Positions 1 through 12,057 of a stretch of DNA of 64,000 nt are shown one piece after another. Within the stretch, counting starts at the first letter, position 1; the number at the start of each line of letters is the position of its first letter. Under the pieces are notes generated by a model. The model was not told where the DNA came from, did no database searches, and worked only from the letters and a program-made list of their open reading frames with translations. The stretch is from Pholis gunnellus (lineage: Eukaryota; Chordata; Actinopteri; Perciformes; Pholidae): contig OU342822.1 of the NCBI GenBank assembly GCA_910591455.2, forward strand, positions 1,379,501 through 1,443,500, read 5' to 3'. The position numbers were made by a program, and so were the translations under genes.

Positions 1-975
1 GTGTTAAACACTGCCTCTGGCGGTCAGTAAGGATGAAATAGAACGCTAATCTGACTAATATCGCTTCCTCATCGATGGATCTCTGAGGAAGGGAGCTGAC
101 ACTTTTTTCCGGGGGAGTGGCAGCTTGCTCTGAGCAGGTTCAGGCTTATGGATGTGTTGCTATGGTGATTTTTCCAAACTTGCTTCGAGGAACCGAAAAG
201 CCTCACTTATGTAATCTCATCCTGAAAATGATCCGGCTAACTCAGTTAGCCACGTACGAGGAATAGGGCCCAGGTTGGGATGATAAGATACACTCAGCGT
301 TTATTTATACCGAGAGTTATTACTGTACAGCCGTTACAATACAAAGTGGAAAGACTGCAATACAAAGCGTGCAAATATAAACATATTATATTGTAGTTCA
401 GGAAGTATTTGCTTTCACAAAGTTTTCACAAAGTTATTTTTTTTCCACTTACTGTGAGGCTAGCGTAAGTGTAGATATCGCAGATAGTATAGCCACCGTA
501 CCTCAATGACCAAACTAACAAGTTTACTAATGGTCAGGTAGCAAGCGAGGAAGGGTTTTTTGGACACTCTTCATTAACACTTAAATGATGAAATGACAGA
601 GGGGAGTAAACAGCAGTATGCAAGTAAAATTGGCTTGCTAGCTACAGTGGTCAACCTACTAGTCCTACGTCAGGATCTAAGCAGTGCCAAGCTTTCTAGA
701 ACAACATAACTTAGTATTTTGACCACAATGCTCCATTGGCACTTTTACAAATTAACACCTATTTCCTGGACATAATATAAGAAATCACTGCAAATGGCCT
801 TTTAAGTTTCAGAGAGGATGATTTGTATTGGGGTCCAATAATCACAGCAAAAGCTCTGGAGGGTTTGTTTGGCAGCGTGCTGTCAGGGCTTGTCTGGGCT
901 TGCTGTTGGACTTTTGGGAGGATCAGTTTGGATCTCTGGGCAGAAACGTTCCCCTCAGAGGCAGCCAGGCAGGCC

Positions 976-983
<8 letters not shown>
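1..983. other. Unassigned non-coding DNA
   Basis: AT-leaning single-copy-looking sequence with no open frame that resembles a protein. Overlapping short frames at 759-1201 exist only because a CA repeat has no stop codons. I see no transposon ends here. Confidence 0.5.
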
Positions 984-1010
<27 letters not shown>

Positions 1011-1011
1011 C
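984..1011. repeat. (CA)n microsatellite
   Basis: About 14 CA units, preceded by short CCCA repeats. Short enough that length variation would be modest. Confidence 0.95.
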
Positions 1012-1689
1012 TGTGCTCCGCCTGAGAGCATTGCATTATCTGAGGCAATCTAGCAGCACCTTGAATCCCGCTGCCATTTCTACAGGGCAAAGTGAGAGCA
1101 GTAAAAATGACCAAAAGCAGAGAAAGAGCATAAAGTTGAAAAACGGTCATTTTAAACATAAAATTGCACGGTATGGAAGGAGACGCTGCAGTAAGCACTG
1201 ATGGGGAAATTGATCTTTGCTAACATGAATCCATTTAGGTAATACTTTTACACTGACTGTGCAGTTCAGGCAGCAGTGTAAGCTAGTTATGACGGGCCCC
1301 ATTGCACGCTATTATGTCGTTTACCCAACATGTAGCCTAGTAAGCCAACCATAATGCATGTGTAACTGAAATTTATATCTAACACATCAGCCCAACTAAG
1401 GCTATACGATTATTAAGGACTAATGTTATATCTAGTTTGCTATCCTAATCTTACCTCCAGCATGGTTGTTTTTAAAAATATGGTATTGTCGCATCACGTG
1501 ATCAAATAGAGACTTGACATTGGACAGGCGGAGCGGAAGTCCCTCCCTTTCTTCTGTCCCTCATGGGACCTTATTTTGGAAAAAGATATGTATATATTTT
1601 CTTTATCCCGTTTTTTATCCGAATTGTGCCTTGTATTAAACATGTAATGTATGTCACTTTAAAAAATACATCCTGGTACAAAACACACG

Positions 1690-1895
1690 TCAGGGCCACA
1701 CTCCACGGGCCCAGTGTAACTCATAGACTGTATATAATATGTGGACGTCGTCACCGTGAAGTCACCCATTAGAGGGTGGAGCTTAGTACAACGGAACGCT
1801 GACCAAGACATTTTTAGGCAACCAAATTGTTATAATTGTTATAATTTCATGAAGTAAAATCACACTACTGTGAAAGAGATATTTCTAAAGTTGTA
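1690..1895 (+). repeat. Fragment of a dispersed teleost repeat (copy A)
   Basis: Contains a stretch around 1790-1846 (gagcttagtac... followed by cattttTAGGCaACCAAA and TTATAATT) that aligns at roughly three quarters identity with 50376-50435 in this window. The shared order of motifs shows both are copies of one family. From memory the family is common in percomorph genomes and has no coding capacity; I cannot name it. The motif catagactgtatataatatg at about 1722 and the phrase gtcacccatta are also typical of it. Confidence 0.55.
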
Positions 1896-1934
1896 ATAAT
1901 AAACACAAACTGGGTCAAATGTGGTGTAACTGTA

Positions 1935-3646
1935 TTGTCTGTATTTACGCCCCGAAAGTTAAGGGTTTTAATTTTTTTAAACTTTCAATTACTTTTGTAT
2001 TTATTTCAAGTCATACGTGAAATATAAAAAAACCCCAAAAAAACATTTTATCATTACATCAGCGATGCAATACCGTCTACGTGGTATCAAATTTGAAAAA
2101 AAGATTGGTCTAACTCTAGTCAGATATGGGACCTTTCCATCAGATATATCTAACCAATGAGCAACCATAGTGCCCTTAAAAGTACAGCAAGGATATATTA
2201 ATGGTGCACTAGGGGCATAAGCTGCATGTTGCTCTACGGACACATGGGACCTGACCACTCAACTATCTCTGGACTTTGCAGCAGTCAGCAATACAGACAT
2301 ATCCTCAGCAAAACAGCCAGCTCAATAGTGAACCTCCTTCAGTGCAATATAATCACCCCTTGTGAAAACATCCCTGGCTGCTCAGGAGTCTATCTACCTC
2401 CTCAAATACCCTCACGCCATAAGATAAAGACATTAGAGACTGTGGGATTTGGAGAGAGTTAAGAATTGGGTCTACAGTCTGTGATGCACAGTGATACAGA
2501 CCTGGAAAGCATAGAAGTTTGGGATCTCTCTGACAGATACCATCAAATGAGCAGAGTAGAGCAGCAGGACAGACTGGAGCGGAGCTCAGTGTGTTGCTGA
2601 GCTGGTTAGAGGGATTTCTGTTGTTCATAGCTGAAGGCTGCAACGCAAAGAAGAAAAAGGGTTTTAAAACAAAAAGAAAATGTTTAGGGAATCATTTGAC
2701 TCAACGTGGGACAGATGAGAATCATATTGCTGTGTTTGGGAATAAACGGCTGTGAATAACTTTTATAATGACACACAATCGGATTAGCATAGCATTGAAA
2801 TAAAAGCCATGTGCCATATGTCTCCTCTGTGAATCTATAAACTAGTCTTTCCCTCTCCACTGTTGTGTCGTCCCTTGTACACTCCCATCCATCTCCTCTG
2901 TCTCTCCCCTCCCTCACTCTCCCTCACTCTCCCTCACTCGCTGTCCCTGGGTGGGATGAGTCATCGAAGAGAGAGAAGAAAAGAAAGGAGAGGAGGTGTA
3001 TTTGTACTGTATATGAGTGTGTGTGCGCATATGTTGTGTCATTCCTCCTGAGGTGCTGTGCCCTTCACACTCTCAGCTTCATGTCAACCTTGCTGCTAGA
3101 GTGCAGACGTATGCAGCGAAGGTACATACACACACATAACTTTACTCGGCTATATGAATATCATATACGATAAAGTCTCATCCTGCACAGATGCTTTTAT
3201 TTAAAAACTTTAAAAGTACATGCCGGTATTTCTCACACAGTATGATGGGATGAAACCACCTACATTGTGACCACCTACATTTCTTCCTGGTAGACAATGA
3301 AGTCACCCACAAGGGTTTTACAGTTGCTATCCTTAACAAACAGAAACTTTCCCCCTCATTCTCACATTAAAGATGTCCCAGTGAAACAGAAGTTAGAGTG
3401 TCTTTAACTTCAATACTGTGACTATTACCCACTGAAACGGAACATTTGAGGGGTGTACTGGAACAAGTAGGATTTCAATTTCAATTATTTGTATTTGATT
3501 GGACTGCTAAAAAGTGGGTGGGCTTAGAACGTAGCGTGATTCCGAGCTACAGAGGACGTGGCTCCACACCTTCCTCGTCGCTAAAAGTTGCAGATTAATT
3601 GATGGATGTCATGATATTGTTGGTTGAAATTGGGGGGTAATGCTTA
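1935..3646. other. Unassigned non-coding DNA
   Basis: No recognisable gene. It contains a small tandem repeat (2911-2940) and a purine-rich stretch near 2965-2995. The frame at 2353-2643 on the minus strand shows no domain I recognise. Confidence 0.45.
2911..2940. repeat. 10-bp tandem repeat, 3 units
   Basis: Unit CCCTCACTCT is repeated three times, the last with one change (T to G at the final base), within a pyrimidine-rich stretch that starts near 2875. Confidence 0.85.
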
Positions 3647-3785
3647 CTTAAAGGAACAGTGTGTAACATTTGGGGGGATTAATTAGCAGAAATGGAATAT
3701 GTTACCCATAACTATATTACCTAAAACTAAGTTATTAAACAGGCTTGAGCTCCTCCAACTACACACACACATAGAGACAAACAAA

Positions 3786-3835
<50 letters not shown>

Positions 3836-3985
3836 AAGTGCAAGCAGGTAGGCCGCTGTGATGAAGAGAGCAGGTGAAGTGAAAGTTACTCCAGTTGAAC
3901 ATGCTTGGAAAAGTGAGGGGTAAACTGAGGGGTATTTACTATAATCCACTAGATGCCACTAAATATTACACACTGTTCCTTTAAG
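3647..3985. mobile_element. TTAA-flanked MITE with 25-bp inverted ends
   Basis: The left end reads TTAAAGGAACAGTGTGTAAC and the right end is its inverted complement over 25 bp with one mismatch. Both ends sit at a TTAA, which fits piggyBac-type target use, though other assignments are possible. No transposase frame is present, so this is a non-autonomous element. The left interior (ATTAGCAGAAATGGAATATG) and right interior (CCACTAGATGCCACTAAAT) match a percomorph high-copy repeat I remember. The usual middle is missing or replaced by a CA microsatellite and unrelated sequence. Confidence 0.8.
3790..3834. repeat. (CA)n microsatellite
   Basis: About 22 CA units inside the MITE at 3647-3985, preceded by short ACAA units. 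Its position suggests the array grew within the element core. Confidence 0.95.
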
Positions 3986-4622
3986 TGCACGTCACGTTTA
4001 GATTTTGACATTGTGATTATATTGTATTTTGAATTAAATAAAAATGTTTTACTGTCATTGAATAATATGGGATTTCAGGATCTAATATAAGCAACAACTC
4101 TTATGATACAGGCAATGATACTATGTGACGACAATGGTCTAATTATTTGGCACCTATCAAGCAGACAAGGGCATAAACACCTAAAATATGCATCAGTCTT
4201 CTTGGGACAGCCAATACATCTTTGCCACTTCACCACCTGTATAGTTGTCCACTTTTGACAACCTGGTCGAGATGAAATGTATCTGTCCTGTCTCTGTGGC
4301 AGGTGATGGATTAGTATAGATATTTCCAAAATGACAAAGATTTATGAAACGGTGATGATATAACTATGATAACATCTCCTTGGAACAATGTTTGGGCTAG
4401 CTGCTAGCTAGTGTGAGTGTAGTACCTTCAAAGAAGAAAAATGACCAAATAAGGTGCTATGAAGAATATGAGTAAGCCATGTACAATGACTCAATTTGTG
4501 TGAATTCACGACATATGTATAATGAAGGAGTGATGGGAAAAAGCAAAAAACTGTGTGTTACAGCTTTGCACAAATGCTCACTAGACAAAGGATAAATTGA
4601 AATGACAAAATAATGATACTTA
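3986..4622. other. Unassigned non-coding DNA
   Basis: AT-rich sequence. An 84-codon minus-strand frame (4075-4329) is cysteine-rich but matches no family I know and has no supporting splice signals, so it is not called as a gene. Confidence 0.45.
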
Positions 4623-4988
4623 CACTACCGTTCAAAAGTTTGGGGTCACCCAGACAATTTCGTGTCAATTTTCAATTTCTTCGCAATTTCTCGCATGGAA
4701 TAGCTTCATTTCTAAGAACAAGAATAGACGGCGAGTTTCACATGAAAGTTCTCTTTTTCTGGCCATGTTGAGAGTATAATCGAACCCACAAATGTGATGC
4801 TCCAGATACTCATATGTAGATATTTCATTAAAAACCAGACGTTTCCACCTAGAATAGTCATTAACCACACTAACAATGTATAGAGTGTATTTCTGATTAA
4901 TTTAATGTTATCTTCATTGAAAGAAACAGTGCTTTTCTTTGAGAAATAAGGTCATTTCTAAGTGACCCCAAACTTTTGAACGGTAGTG
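4623..4988. mobile_element. Tc1/mariner-type MITE, TA-flanked, perfect 27-bp TIRs
   Basis: A 366-bp unit bounded by TA on each side. The first 27 bases (CACTACCGTTCAAAAGTTTG...) and the last 27 are exact inverted complements. TA duplication plus this end sequence fits the Tc1/mariner superfamily. There is no transposase; a 67-codon minus-strand frame inside is not a recognisable protein. From memory, longer relatives with the same ends and same internal phrases (for example ACCCACAAATGTGATGCTCC) are widespread in fishes, so this copy appears internally shortened. The perfect ends suggest a fairly recent insertion. Confidence 0.85.
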
Positions 4989-4990
4989 TA

Positions 4991-5276
4991 TACTACTAAT
5001 AATATTGATCATAATGAAATGGCAAAATAGCCCTTTAAATGTATTGGAAAATGTAGTAAAACCTGGATAATGAAATTACATTACGTCGTTTTATTACCCA
5101 GCAATTATTAACTGAATGTAATATCTGAACTGATGATGCCGTAATAACACTGACTATAGACCCTTTTACAGCCAACGACATGATTACATCACTGTGTTAG
5201 CTGAAGGCCAAACAAAGTAAAGACTGGAGGCAAACACATATCACCTCAGAGTAGTGGGCTAAAGTTATACAACAAA
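4991..5276. other. Unassigned non-coding DNA
   Basis: AT-rich spacer with no repeat ends or coding signal that I can see. Confidence 0.4.
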
Positions 5277-5400
5277 AATGTTATCCTGCTTGTTGTCGGG
5301 TGCCAGAATCGATATAGCTGATGATAAACTGTAATTCTATAGGCTTTCGTGAGCAAAGATATCAGTGAAGCATTTCAGAGATGGAGAAAAATGTTGCAAA
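5277..5400 (+). pseudogene. Possible THAP zinc-finger domain relic
   Basis: Reading two frames together gives fragments VGCQNR, then DDKL-FYRLS and A-KISVKHFRDGEK, in the order of a THAP domain (Cys-x-Cys start, F-[HY]-R-[LF]-P, then ...C..HF..G). At least one frameshift and two stop codons interrupt it, and the middle of the domain is missing. THAP domains occur in host regulators and in P-element and Kolobok-type transposases; a transposon origin is the simpler guess here. Short and degenerate, so a chance resemblance is possible. Confidence 0.3.
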
Positions 5401-7154
5401 TAGTTCAGCTTAGCATTCTTCTAACCTCCTCAGTCATTACTGCGGCTGCAAAGCAGCTGGCTAAATTCTTAGAGTGATTGAGAGAAATGTTGCTAATAGA
5501 CTAAACTATCAGAGAGATGAAGAGATGGCCCGCTGTTGGGCTTATTTTCAGTATTACTGTAGCATCAATGTAGCATCAAAACATAGTGGAATTAGCAAGC
5601 TATTCAGCGGAATGCTGGCTATGCAACACTGGTTACAGAAAATGATCCTAAAAAAGTCGTCACTTATATGGTGATAATAATGTGCTTTCCCACAGTGTAA
5701 CAGCAGAATGTGGATGAAGCATATTTTTGTTAAATTTGCAGCTGGCCAGTTAGCTAGTTACCTTGCTAATTCCACCATCCTTTCATGCTAATGTTACACT
5801 GGTTACAGAAAATGAGCCCAACTGCGGGCTGGTAGCGACAGAGCTGGGTCTACATTCCCTCTGCCTTCCTCCTCTCCACTAGGACACTACTTCACTGGGA
5901 GGAGAGAAGGGGGGACCTCTGAGACTAGCTAGCTAACCAGCCAGCTCTGGAGATGGACAAGCTAGCTTGCTAACTAGCCAGGCATCCTCTCCGGAGCTCC
6001 TGTCTAGTCTCCTCCCGACAAAGTGTGCCAGCATTGTAGGGGTCGGCTAATATGGACCCATCTCAAGTAACTCTTGTGTTCTTGGAGAGTGAGTGACTGT
6101 ACTTAAGGAGAAGCTCTTACTTCCTTCAGCCATTATGGAAAAAATAACAAGCCAACAAAACTTGCACGCCAGAGTTAACTAGCGTGTTCAAAGAATTATT
6201 GCGCATTCTTATGTACAAAACAAAAAACAAAAACATTCCAAAAATATTATGGCTTTATGTATTATTTATTTAGGGCAACATTTGATCAATTTATCCTTCC
6301 AGATGATATGTACATACGCATCAACAATGTTTTCTGTCATTGTGGTCATCTGTTCTATACCGTATACCCGTACCCACATGTCTCAGGTGCCTTCACCATG
6401 GCCAAACATGAGAAATATAACATTGACCATCAACCATCAACCATCACTTAATTTGAAGCCTGTTTATTTCAGACAGCATCGTTTCCTGTGCAGCTGTGGT
6501 TGTTGGAGGCAAAGCAGTCCAACAACAGATCTGACTAATCTGACTGGATCGCTGCAGAGCTGTCCAAAGAGACAGATAGACAGACGGACAGATAGAGAAA
6601 GAGATGGACACTTCAGCCCCCTCTCACTTTTACCTTCCCCCTCAGTGTCTCTCTCTCAGACAGCCAAAGTGGATGGGCTGTAAGATATTTGGCCTTCATT
6701 CGCAGTGACAGGTCAGTCTCAGAGCACTCTTGCCAAATGTGCAGTGGCGGTGTCGCGGCTCAGTCCTATTCAAGTAATACAGACCCAGCTCATCGCCCAG
6801 AAAATAAATAACCAACCACAGACCAAACACTTAGACATACACATCATTAGTTGTGCACTACTGCAGACGCCAGCTGATATTCACACAACATAACTAAATG
6901 CTCCCTGTGTATATACACACATGCACACATGGATACACATGCAACACACACATTAAGCAACCAAGCAGTGTGCAGCCCTCCAGAGTGCTGTACTGTCATT
7001 TCCATAAATACTCTTAAAAGGTGCAGCCAAAACCATGGAAGGGTGCGATTGCCTCTCGGCTAGAAACCCACAAAAAAAAGCTAATTTCTCTTTCAAGAGA
7101 CTGTAGGAGAGGATGACCCACTTAATCGAACAATTTGGAGCGCCTGCGAATGTG

Positions 7155-7157
<3 letters not shown>
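5401..7157. other. Unassigned repeat-like and anonymous DNA
   Basis: Contains an exact 20-base direct repeat (5626-5645 and 5796-5815) and a stretch near 5840-6130 rich in AGCTAGC words that I remember from dispersed fish repeats but cannot name. The remainder is anonymous. Open frames at 6249-6683 lack any recognisable domain. Confidence 0.4.

Positions 7158-7201
<44 letters not shown>
7158..7201. repeat. (TG)n microsatellite
   Basis: 22 uninterrupted TG units. Frames crossing it encode poly-Val-Cys or poly-His-Thr and are artefacts. Confidence 0.97.
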
Positions 7202-7206
<5 letters not shown>

Positions 7207-9939
7207 GGCCTCCCAGTGCCGGGAGACAAACAATAAACAAAACCAACGAGCTTATGGTATTGCAGAGACATGGCGTGATGGCTGTCTTGCAAGAGTTACG
7301 TTGGTGTGCGTGTTCAGAAGGGAATTGCACATGTGCTCTACATTTATGAGTCACAGCTTTCACATCTCCATCTACTGTACAGGTACAGTATGTTTAATGG
7401 TGAGAAATTGTAGCAGCGTGTGTTTGTGTGTGTATGCCATTCCCAGAGCTACAGCAGTAATGAAGTCTTCTATCTGCCGTTTGGAGCCGGGTAAAGTGGA
7501 GTGGGGCTGGGGTGGGGGTTGTGTACGCGTGTGTATGTGTGGGGGGGTCAATCCCGGTTTAGCCTCTAACTACTCGTGATGTCACCCATGACAATTTAAA
7601 AAATGTATCTGCTTATGTTTCCTGCTTCTTTTTACACAAGAGTTACTTCATTTTAGAAAGCAGTTGTTCCATTTCCCTGCTGGCTCATGAAAAGCTTTCA
7701 TTTAATGACAAGGCATCATGCAAAGGACATCACTGGATTCTGTCTTCTATTCTTTTGTTATTTTCATCTTACACTCACACTCCTCCCTCCCTCTCTCCTT
7801 CCAGCCGTTGAGATCCACTTTCATCTCCTTTTATAAAGCCATGAAACATCAGGCAGCGGCATAAATCTAACATGTGAATGCTGTAATGACCAAGAGGCGC
7901 AGCTTCTGCAACAGGAGCCCGACGGATGTACGACTCACAGGGTCAAGGCTGCCTCTGTGTGTTGCATGCGGTGTCTGTGCCACATAGCCACACACACACA
8001 ATTTACAGTAATGCAACTGAGCCCGCTCCAACGTAGCAGGCTAGTTTGACATGCTACTCATGCACAGGCTCAGAGTACAAGACACGCCACAGAGGGGCAA
8101 ATCTCCCAGCTCAGATAGCGTCTGTATACAAACCCAGAGACACAGGCTGAATAGAACACTAATGGGATTCCATTTTCTTGGTCCTCCAGAGCCCCGATAC
8201 AAGTCTTACAGTCTAACACAAATATCACTCACTGAGCACACAACACAGAAACCCATTCACAAGAGAAAGGACAATGAATGCGGACACTTTAAACAGCTCG
8301 TCTTCCTACACGCTGTTCAATTTCATAGAAACACAAGCTCTGTTAGGCCCCAGCAGTGTCGTAGAGAGAGCTTAGTCAGAATCTAAGGAATTTGGAAACT
8401 TCGACAAAAGTGCATTTTTAATTGAGTGGCTTGAAACACATAGCAACTGTAAAGCCCAAACGCACTGAAAGTGTTAAATGACGCCTTATTTGACGCTTGT
8501 CAATTGATGCTCCTGGCACACTGTAAAGCATCAGATTTAAAATGCCAACACCACCATCCACCCTTAACTCCTTTGGAGGAAAACAGCATTGTCAGAAAAT
8601 ATTCCAGTCAGCAAAAAGATTTCCGTGAAAGAGTGTTGAGCAGAGAATGTTAGGGGTACATTATTGTATTTATTGGAGACAGGATTCAGAAACAAGTGAT
8701 AAACATTTTATGTAACATCTTAACAGATGTAGTTCTGGACAAAGTAAAGGATGACCGTCACAACTCTTTGAGTATTTTTCTGTGTGGAATATTTCCAACT
8801 TGCACTGCTAGTTTTGATGTAATACGTAACTTTTACATAAGCTTACAAACTCAATCTACAACAAAAGTGGGACTTTAAAGAGACAATTTTGTGAGTTTGG
8901 TTTCTGGCTGGGAAAGTTTTCAATACCCAATGAACTTTACTTTACCATAAGAACATTGAGTGGTATTCCCCTTTAAGCAGAGCCAAGACAACATGCATTT
9001 CTTTCAAAATGCCGTAATGCTTTTGGCTGTGTGAGTGTTAAGTGCGTCCCCATTGAGACAGGCCTGACCCTGGCGGCAACGCCGATGGCCATACATCACT
9101 GTGACCTTTCTGAGCACCGCTGCAGCCTGCTGCCTTTGTTCGCCTAACGGGTCCCACACAAAGCAACTTTTGACCGACAACAGAGAGAGAAGGAGGGCAG
9201 AGATGGAGAGATAGCGACATAGGGGAGGGGATGAATGGATAGAGGGACAGGCGTCGGCTGGAGGCCCGCGCTAATGGCCCCTGTGTGTTTTGTAATTAGG
9301 AGCAATGTCAAGAGACGCAGGGGATGAAATGGGGGGGGGGTGGTCAGATGACGGGCAAAGAGAAACGGGCCGACAGAGATAGGAAGGCAGAAAGAGGACA
9401 GATATCCAGACAGACAGAATATAGTGTAAGAGAGAGGAAGAAACAGAATACTGAAAAGAAGAGATTAGGGGCCAATTAAGACAGAGCTGAGGTTGACTTC
9501 TAAAGAAAGCCGAGAGAAGGAGCTCCCATCGTCTGATCAGTAATAGATCTTCTATAGACTTCTGCATCCATAGTGTGGAAGTATGTGCGTGGAAGGGGGG
9601 CTGCACTGATATGCAGTCTGAGAATGGCCCTCAGACAACCCTTCCTTGCGGTGAACATGACAACCAAATGGACAACGAGGATAAGGGGAGCACATGTATC
9701 TGTTAGTCAGGCTTATCAAGCTTACTTTGAAATTCAAGTCAAATTATTTTGCTATGCTGACAGTGTCCAGGAAATTCACTTGTTTCATGATAAAATATTC
9801 ATATTCAAGAGATTTGCTTGGAATGCAAGAGGTTACAAGAGGTTTAATTTCTTATTCCAAGTTGTTTATTGATCTAACAGATTGACAATTCAGTGTTCTT
9901 GATAGATATGAAAAAAAAGTTTACTTTGATAAGACACTA
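7202..9939. other. Unassigned non-coding DNA
   Basis: No gene recognised. Slightly higher GC around 9050-9280 and purine-rich sequence around 9180-9500. The minus-strand frame 9271-9606 reads through this low-complexity DNA and shows no domain. Confidence 0.45.
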
Positions 9940-10265
9940 CACGTGTAACAAGTGGAAACTGACACGCTGTCCCTGAAAAGACCAAACTGACATAAGAGGG
10001 GCATCTAGAGCTTCAAAGTTTGAAGCACTGACCAAGCGTCGGTATTGGATGAGTTGGGAGTGAAAACACAGACTGTCCTTCAGGAGACCACTGTTCATGT
10101 CCAGTGTGAAAACCAGAAGTCAACGTACAACGTTTTAGTCATTTAACTTCTGTAATGAAGTAACGCCACTTATGTACTTATTTTAACTCAAAACATGAAC
10201 CTTTCCTAAACCTAGCCCAGTAGGAGCATGCGCAGGTGCCCTGGTCACACTGGTTGAATATTTAG
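9940..10265 (+). repeat. Modular dispersed repeat, copy 1
   Basis: Carries three modules seen elsewhere in the window: TAACAAGTGGAAACTGACAC (9947-9966), the GCACTGACCAAGCG...GAGTTGGGAGTGA module (10023-10065) and the ACTTCTGTAATGAAGTAACG...CCTAAACCTA module (10146-10215). The last two recur at 50995-51055 and 13505-13580. No coding capacity. I remember this family as common in percomorphs but cannot classify it. Confidence 0.65.
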
Positions 10266-10494
10266 TTTTGATATTTAGTCTGTTATGCCAAACTGACAGA
10301 AAAAAGCATGATTTCTCAGAAACAGAAGGGAACTATTTAAAACTGGCACCCATAACATAAACCTATAGGGTTGTTGCATTGTCTGGGAGAGTCCTGTGTT
10401 TCTATGTTAAGTAAATCTGACGATATTCTCTTAAGAAAAAATTGAAAAAACACTTGTAGAAACAGCAACCCCTGTCCTAATTAATTAGCCTGGT

Positions 10495-10800
10495 CTTAAG
10501 GAATCTCCTATCGTAAGTTTATTTTGTTGGTTTAAGAAAAGAGCGTGGTTGATGTTACCTTGACTGACGATTGTGGACTACCGAGTGACAAACGAGTCCT
10601 GTGACTCGCAACTCACATGACTAATGACACTAACGATTCACGTCATTAGCGACTGACAACTTCAGACTGAAGACACTTTTAGTGTTGTACTCAATTTTAG
10701 TTTCTCACAGGACACAAACAGCTTTGTTTGGCTCATCCACCTCTCCCTCCCGCCCGCTCTGTGTGGACTATCTCAGTCTTTATACTAAATCACGGCACAG
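10495..10800 (+). repeat. Dispersed repeat shared with 61780-61985
   Basis: Shares with 61780-61985 an ordered series: AGAAAAGAGCGTGGTTGATG, a TTTTAGTT tract, a GTTTGGCTCATCCACC/GTTTGACTCATCTACG stretch, CCTCCC pyrimidines, and TGTGTGGACTATCT...CTTTATACTA. The order and spacing show common descent. Probably another module of the repeat family at 9940-10265. Confidence 0.6.
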
Positions 10801-11918
10801 TGAGTACTAATTACTGAAAATGGATCCAGAATTGAAAAGTGATTTGATTGAAACTGCAGATTGTATTGTTAGTTTTCTCATCACTATAGTCTTTATCTCT
10901 GGCTCACCGTTAGCAGAATCTGAAGCTCTGTGGTTGGATGTTTCTTGCTGAAATGCACCCTTGGAAATGAAGTTAACTTCTCCCCTGAAGTTTTATGGAG
11001 CTACACAAGCTTGTACCTTTGACTTCTTATGAAAGAACCAAATATTTTCAAAAACAATTCATTCATTTAAAGTTTTGTGCCAATCCAAGCCAGAGAAATG
11101 CTCAATCTGTGAACCATGTAACATTGACAATGGGAAAAATGAATGGGACTTTTTAAAACCAGGGGCACCTGAAATAGCTCCTCCCATTTTGCAATCCATA
11201 CATGTTTGCCAGAGCAACACAACACGCTCTCTCACGCACAAGTTTTCCATGCATGAGAAATTGTGTCTGTCAGAGGAAACAATAGGAAGTATTGTTACTG
11301 TAAATAGAGCTCAAGAAATACATCTAACCTAAACAGCTAAAATCCGACTATACACTTAAAGCTACTTGTCCTACGGTATTTTGTGGATAGGAGGGTAGCT
11401 CTCCCACATTGTCAAATGTGGCAATGGTGCCAAATAATAGCACTAAACACAGTCAATAAAGGGACAAAACACCCCTCTTTAAACAGCAAAGACCTGAAAT
11501 ACGTAAAGCAACTAAGTGAGAGCATAACAAATGCTGGGAAGAACATCATTCACTCTGTGTGTTAGAAAGCATTTATGGGTTTTGAATGTGAGGCCGGCTA
11601 TAAATGTATCGTGTGAGTCTATGCAGCTCCTTGTCCCCTGTGTGTCAGTGTGTGTATCATCATGTATGTGTGAACGCCTTTGTAAGTGTGTGTTTGTTGC
11701 ACATGCAATGAGGGACGGACATCACCAGGGCAGCGCTCTGAGTGAACGAGGCAGATCAGTCAAAGACTTAAAGCCCTGCTCCCCGACGGAGGAAACGGAC
11801 AGGCTTTGATGTTGATGTGAACAAATAAAAGGAAGCCAAAATGAGTGGAATGGACCATTATCTGCTGTGGAGAGGCCCTCCCATGGAAATGAGCCTGCCT
11901 GCTTTGCTTCCAATCTGA
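10801..11918. other. Unassigned non-coding DNA
   Basis: No coding or repeat signal beyond short TG-rich patches near 11640-11690. Confidence 0.4.
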
Positions 11919-12013
11919 GGGGGGGGGGGGGGGGAGAAGGGGATTGAGGAAGATGGAGAGAGAGAGAGAGAAAGAGGAGAGAGAGTGTGTGTGTGAGAGA
12001 CACACACACACAC

Positions 12014-12052
<39 letters not shown>
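11919..12052. repeat. Compound low-complexity tract: G16, GA, TG, CA
   Basis: Sixteen consecutive G at 11919-11934, then a GAGA-rich stretch, a short TG run, GAGAGA, and about 26 CA units (one CG variant at about 12017). Adjacent TG and CA blocks are self-complementary and could pair. Confidence 0.95.

Positions 12053-12057
<5 letters not shown>

Noticed and set aside
4075..4329. 84-codon cysteine-rich minus-strand frame
   Set aside because: No family match recognised and the DNA is otherwise typical AT-rich spacer.
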